From CBDDEC01 sp965198045 (GTDB lineage Bacteria; Chloroflexota; Dehalococcoidia; UBA2979): a stretch of DNA of 64,000 nt. Below, one piece after another: positions 62,171-64,000 of this stretch. Both the position numbers and the translations under genes were made by a program. Within the stretch, counting starts at the first letter, position 1. Each line of letters starts with the position of its first letter. Below the pieces are notes generated by a model, which worked only from the letters and a program-made list of their open reading frames with translations, had not been told where the DNA came from and made no database searches. The DNA is taken from contig CBDAOL010000007.1 in NCBI GenBank assembly GCA_965198045.1, forward strand, positions 62,001 through 126,000, written 5' to 3'.

Positions 62171-63883
62171 ATGAAGCTCTGGTCTTGGAAGACCTTGCTG
62201 CCGCTCATGCTCATCCTCGTCCTGGCCGTGGCCGCAGCTTGTGGCGACGACGATGACGACGATGACGGTGGTGGCGGGGGCGGTGGTGGCGGTTCAACCG
62301 CGGACGCCGTCCAGGTGCTCAACACCAACCTTGGTGGAGAGCCACAGTCTCTCGACCCGCAGCGCGCGACGGATGTCACGAGCATTGGGGTGCTCGAGAA
62401 CATCTATTCGACACTGCTGCGGCTCGACGAGGAAAACAACATCCAGCCCGACCTTGCGGAAGTGATTCCCTCCGTTGACAACGGTGGCATCTCCGCGGAC
62501 GGTCTGACATACACGTACAAGCTGCGTGACAACCTGAAGTGGGACGATGGTACGGACCTGGTGGCCCAGGCATTCGTCGATGGTGCGAAGCGCCTCTTCG
62601 AGCCCGGCACCGGCAACTACTACGTCGACTTCTACCGCGTCCTCGCTGCCGGCGGGGCGCAGGCGGCTGCCGTTGACGCGCTCGGTGAGGGCGTCGAGGG
62701 CGACGCGCTGGCTGCTCTGGAGCAGGCGGTCGTCGATGGCCTCGAGGTCACGGCGCCGGACGACCGTACGGTCGTCTACCAGCTCAACAAGCGCAGCCCG
62801 GTGTTCACGCTGCTGTCGACGATGTGGCCGCTCTACCCAGTGCGGCTGGACATCATCGACGCTAACGGTGACGCATGGACCGAAGCTGGGACGCACATCT
62901 CCAATGGTGCGTTTAAGCTCGAAACATGGAACCACAACGAGAACATCAGTCTCGTGCGGAACGACGAGTGGCACCGTGACCCGGTGATGCTCGACCGTCT
63001 CAACATGGACATGATTGAGGACACGGCGATCGCGTTCCTGGCTTACCAGGAAGGCGAGCTGGACATGATCACGCTCGGCCCGGCTGAGCTAGTTCAGGTT
63101 CGTGGTACCGACTTCGAGGACGAGTTCCACTCGTACGCGCAGCTCGTGACCATCGGCATCTACTTCAACAACGACGACCCGTCCTTCGCAGACAAGATGG
63201 TGCGCCAGGCATTCGCCGGTGCGCTGGATCGCGATGAGTACGCGGAGATCGTTCGAGAGGGCGCCGTGCTACCGGCCTCCGGCTGGCTGCCACCCGGGAT
63301 CCCCGGGTACGACGATGAAGTCGGCCGCCAGTACGAGAACGCCATCGCAGAGTCGAAGGCGCTCTACGAGGCGTCCGGTGTCGGCGAAATCGAGGTCGAG
63401 ATCCTGAGCTCTGACTCCAGTACCGCTCAGCTCACCGCTGAGTGGCTGCAGGACCAGTGGGAGACCAACCTCCCTGGCGTCACGGTGACAATCAACGTGC
63501 TGGAGCGCGCGACGTACTTCGCCGAGCGCAATGCCGGCATGTACCAGGTGGTGACCGGTGGCTGGGGTGCGGACTACCCGGACCCGCAGAACTGGATGCC
63601 GCTGTTCGAGACCGGCGGTCTGTTGAACTCCGGCAGCTTCAGCAGTGCAGACTTCGACGCGAAGATTGCGGCTGCCGACGTGGAGCTGGACAACAACCGG
63701 CGCATCGAGATCTACCAGGAGTCGCAGGTCATCATGCTTGAAGAGATGCCCTTCGCTCCGCTGTACTACGCGCGACGCAACGCACTTGTGAAGCCGTACG
63801 TGCAGGGCATCGTCCTGAGCGCCCGCGAGCATGGCATCCCCGGCGACCTTTCGTTCGCCAAGATGTTCATCTCCGGCAAGTAG
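62171..63883 (+). CDS. ABC transporter substrate-binding lipoprotein (family 5)
   Basis: 570 residues from ATG 62171. Signal peptide LLPLMLILVLAVAAAC with lipobox Cys, then an Asp/Gly linker. SBP_bac_5 blocks: LNTNLGGEPQSLDPQRATDVTS, IYSTLLRLDEENNIQPDLAEV, TYTYKLRDNLKWDDGT, DLVAQAFVDGAKRLF, NDEWHRDPVMLDRLNMDMIED, GWGADYPDPQNWMPLF. Binds oligopeptides or similar solutes outside the membrane. The permease gene follows after a terminator-like hairpin. Confidence 0.94.
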   Translation: MKLWSWKTLLPLMLILVLAVAAACGDDDDDDDGGGGGGGGGSTADAVQVLNTNLGGEPQSLDPQRATDVTSIGVLENIYSTLLRLDEENNIQPDLAEVIPSVDNGGISADGLTYTYKLRDNLKWDDGTDLVAQAFVDGAKRLFEPGTGNYYVDFYRVLAAGGAQAAAVDALGEGVEGDALAALEQAVVDGLEVTAPDDRTVVYQLNKRSPVFTLLSTMWPLYPVRLDIIDANGDAWTEAGTHISNGAFKLETWNHNENISLVRNDEWHRDPVMLDRLNMDMIEDTAIAFLAYQEGELDMITLGPAELVQVRGTDFEDEFHSYAQLVTIGIYFNNDDPSFADKMVRQAFAGALDRDEYAEIVREGAVLPASGWLPPGIPGYDDEVGRQYENAIAESKALYEASGVGEIEVEILSSDSSTAQLTAEWLQDQWETNLPGVTVTINVLERATYFAERNAGMYQVVTGGWGADYPDPQNWMPLFETGGLLNSGSFSSADFDAKIAAADVELDNNRRIEIYQESQVIMLEEMPFAPLYYARRNALVKPYVQGIVLSAREHGIPGDLSFAKMFISGK

Positions 63884-63907
63884 GACGCAACCGGCGAGAA
63901 CCTTGCA

Positions 63908-63940
63908 GCCGAGGGCGGTGGCTCCCACCCCGCCCTCGGC
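63908..63940 (+). terminator. hairpin between binding protein and permease
   Basis: 11-bp stem GCCGAGGGCGG / CCGCCCTCGGC followed by a CT-rich run (TGCTCTCTCTCTC). It may lower permease expression relative to the binding protein, as is common in ABC operons. Confidence 0.7.
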
Positions 63941-63969
63941 TGCTCTCTCTCTCTGGGTAAGGTCTCCGC

Positions 63970-64000
63970 GTGGCCCGTTACCTCTTCAGCCGCATGGTGC
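63970..64000 (+). CDS. ABC transporter permease, start only (window end)
   Basis: GTG 63970 begins MARYLFSRMV, the usual beginning of family-5 ABC permeases (DppB type). Cut by the end of the window. Confidence 0.65.
   Translation, partial: MARYLFSRMV

Overview
The window is high-GC bacterial chromosome. Four LLM-class flavin-dependent oxidoreductases, two tandem pairs of CaiB/BaiF (class III) CoA-transferases, a thiolase-fold/DUF35/acyl-CoA dehydrogenase operon, an enoyl-CoA hydratase and a haloalkane dehalogenase remnant fit a heterotrophic Chloroflexota such as a SAR202-like or other Dehalococcoidia lineage. That assignment is inferred from gene content; a high-GC actinobacterium cannot be excluded without a search.

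Layout. 0-2.5 kb is a decayed prophage-like patch (terminase small subunit-like gene, frameshifted HNH nuclease). 2.5-4.9 kb is a haloalkane dehalogenase gene split by a 1571-bp IS1182-type element with a 4-bp target duplication. 5-17.5 kb is a metabolic block: LLM oxidoreductase, RRM protein, CaiB pair, and divergent from it thiolase-like, DUF35, GIY-YIG-like, acyl-CoA dehydrogenase and VOC genes; then a membrane protein, enoyl-CoA hydratase, class III aminotransferase and acetyltransferase. 17.7-18.3 kb holds an iodothyronine deiodinase-like gene with an in-frame UGA at the selenocysteine position. 18.3-27.2 kb is a mobile-element zone: three IS6-type copies, one IS110 and one deleted rve-type transposase, with several neighbours cut off by the insertions (NHL protein, DUF1330-like, NIPSNAP-like, SUI1/YciH). 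27.3-29.7 kb is a second CaiB pair. 30-41 kb is an accessory zone: frameshifted TetR, metallophosphoesterase, DUF309, tRNA 3'-half remnants, two more IS1182 copies, a frameshifted IS110, two LLM oxidoreductases and a truncated EamA transporter. 41-53 kb has rnhA, a large secreted protein, tRNA-Pro(CGG), a frameshifted APH-fold kinase, an amidohydrolase, a Rieske fusion protein, a CPT-like kinase, a class I amidotransferase-type hydrolase, a gamma-glutamylcyclotransferase and a Tat lipoprotein with ABAB repeats. 53.5-61.8 kb is core housekeeping: gyrA-thiL-tsaE-tsaB-ndk, rsfS, nucleotidyltransferase, CinA-like and epimerase. 62-64 kb starts a peptide/solute ABC transporter operon that runs off the end.

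How the parts fit: the CaiB, thiolase-fold, acyl-CoA dehydrogenase, enoyl-CoA hydratase and LLM genes suggest activation and oxidation of recalcitrant organic acids through CoA thioesters. The mobile elements are recent and active: copies are near-identical, one target duplication is perfect, and at least six chromosomal genes are cut at IS borders. Six further single-base frameshifts occur in otherwise well-conserved genes; these are either pseudogenes or consensus errors in the assembly. The most notable single observation is the candidate deiodinase-like selenoprotein with a SECIS-like hairpin immediately after its UGA.
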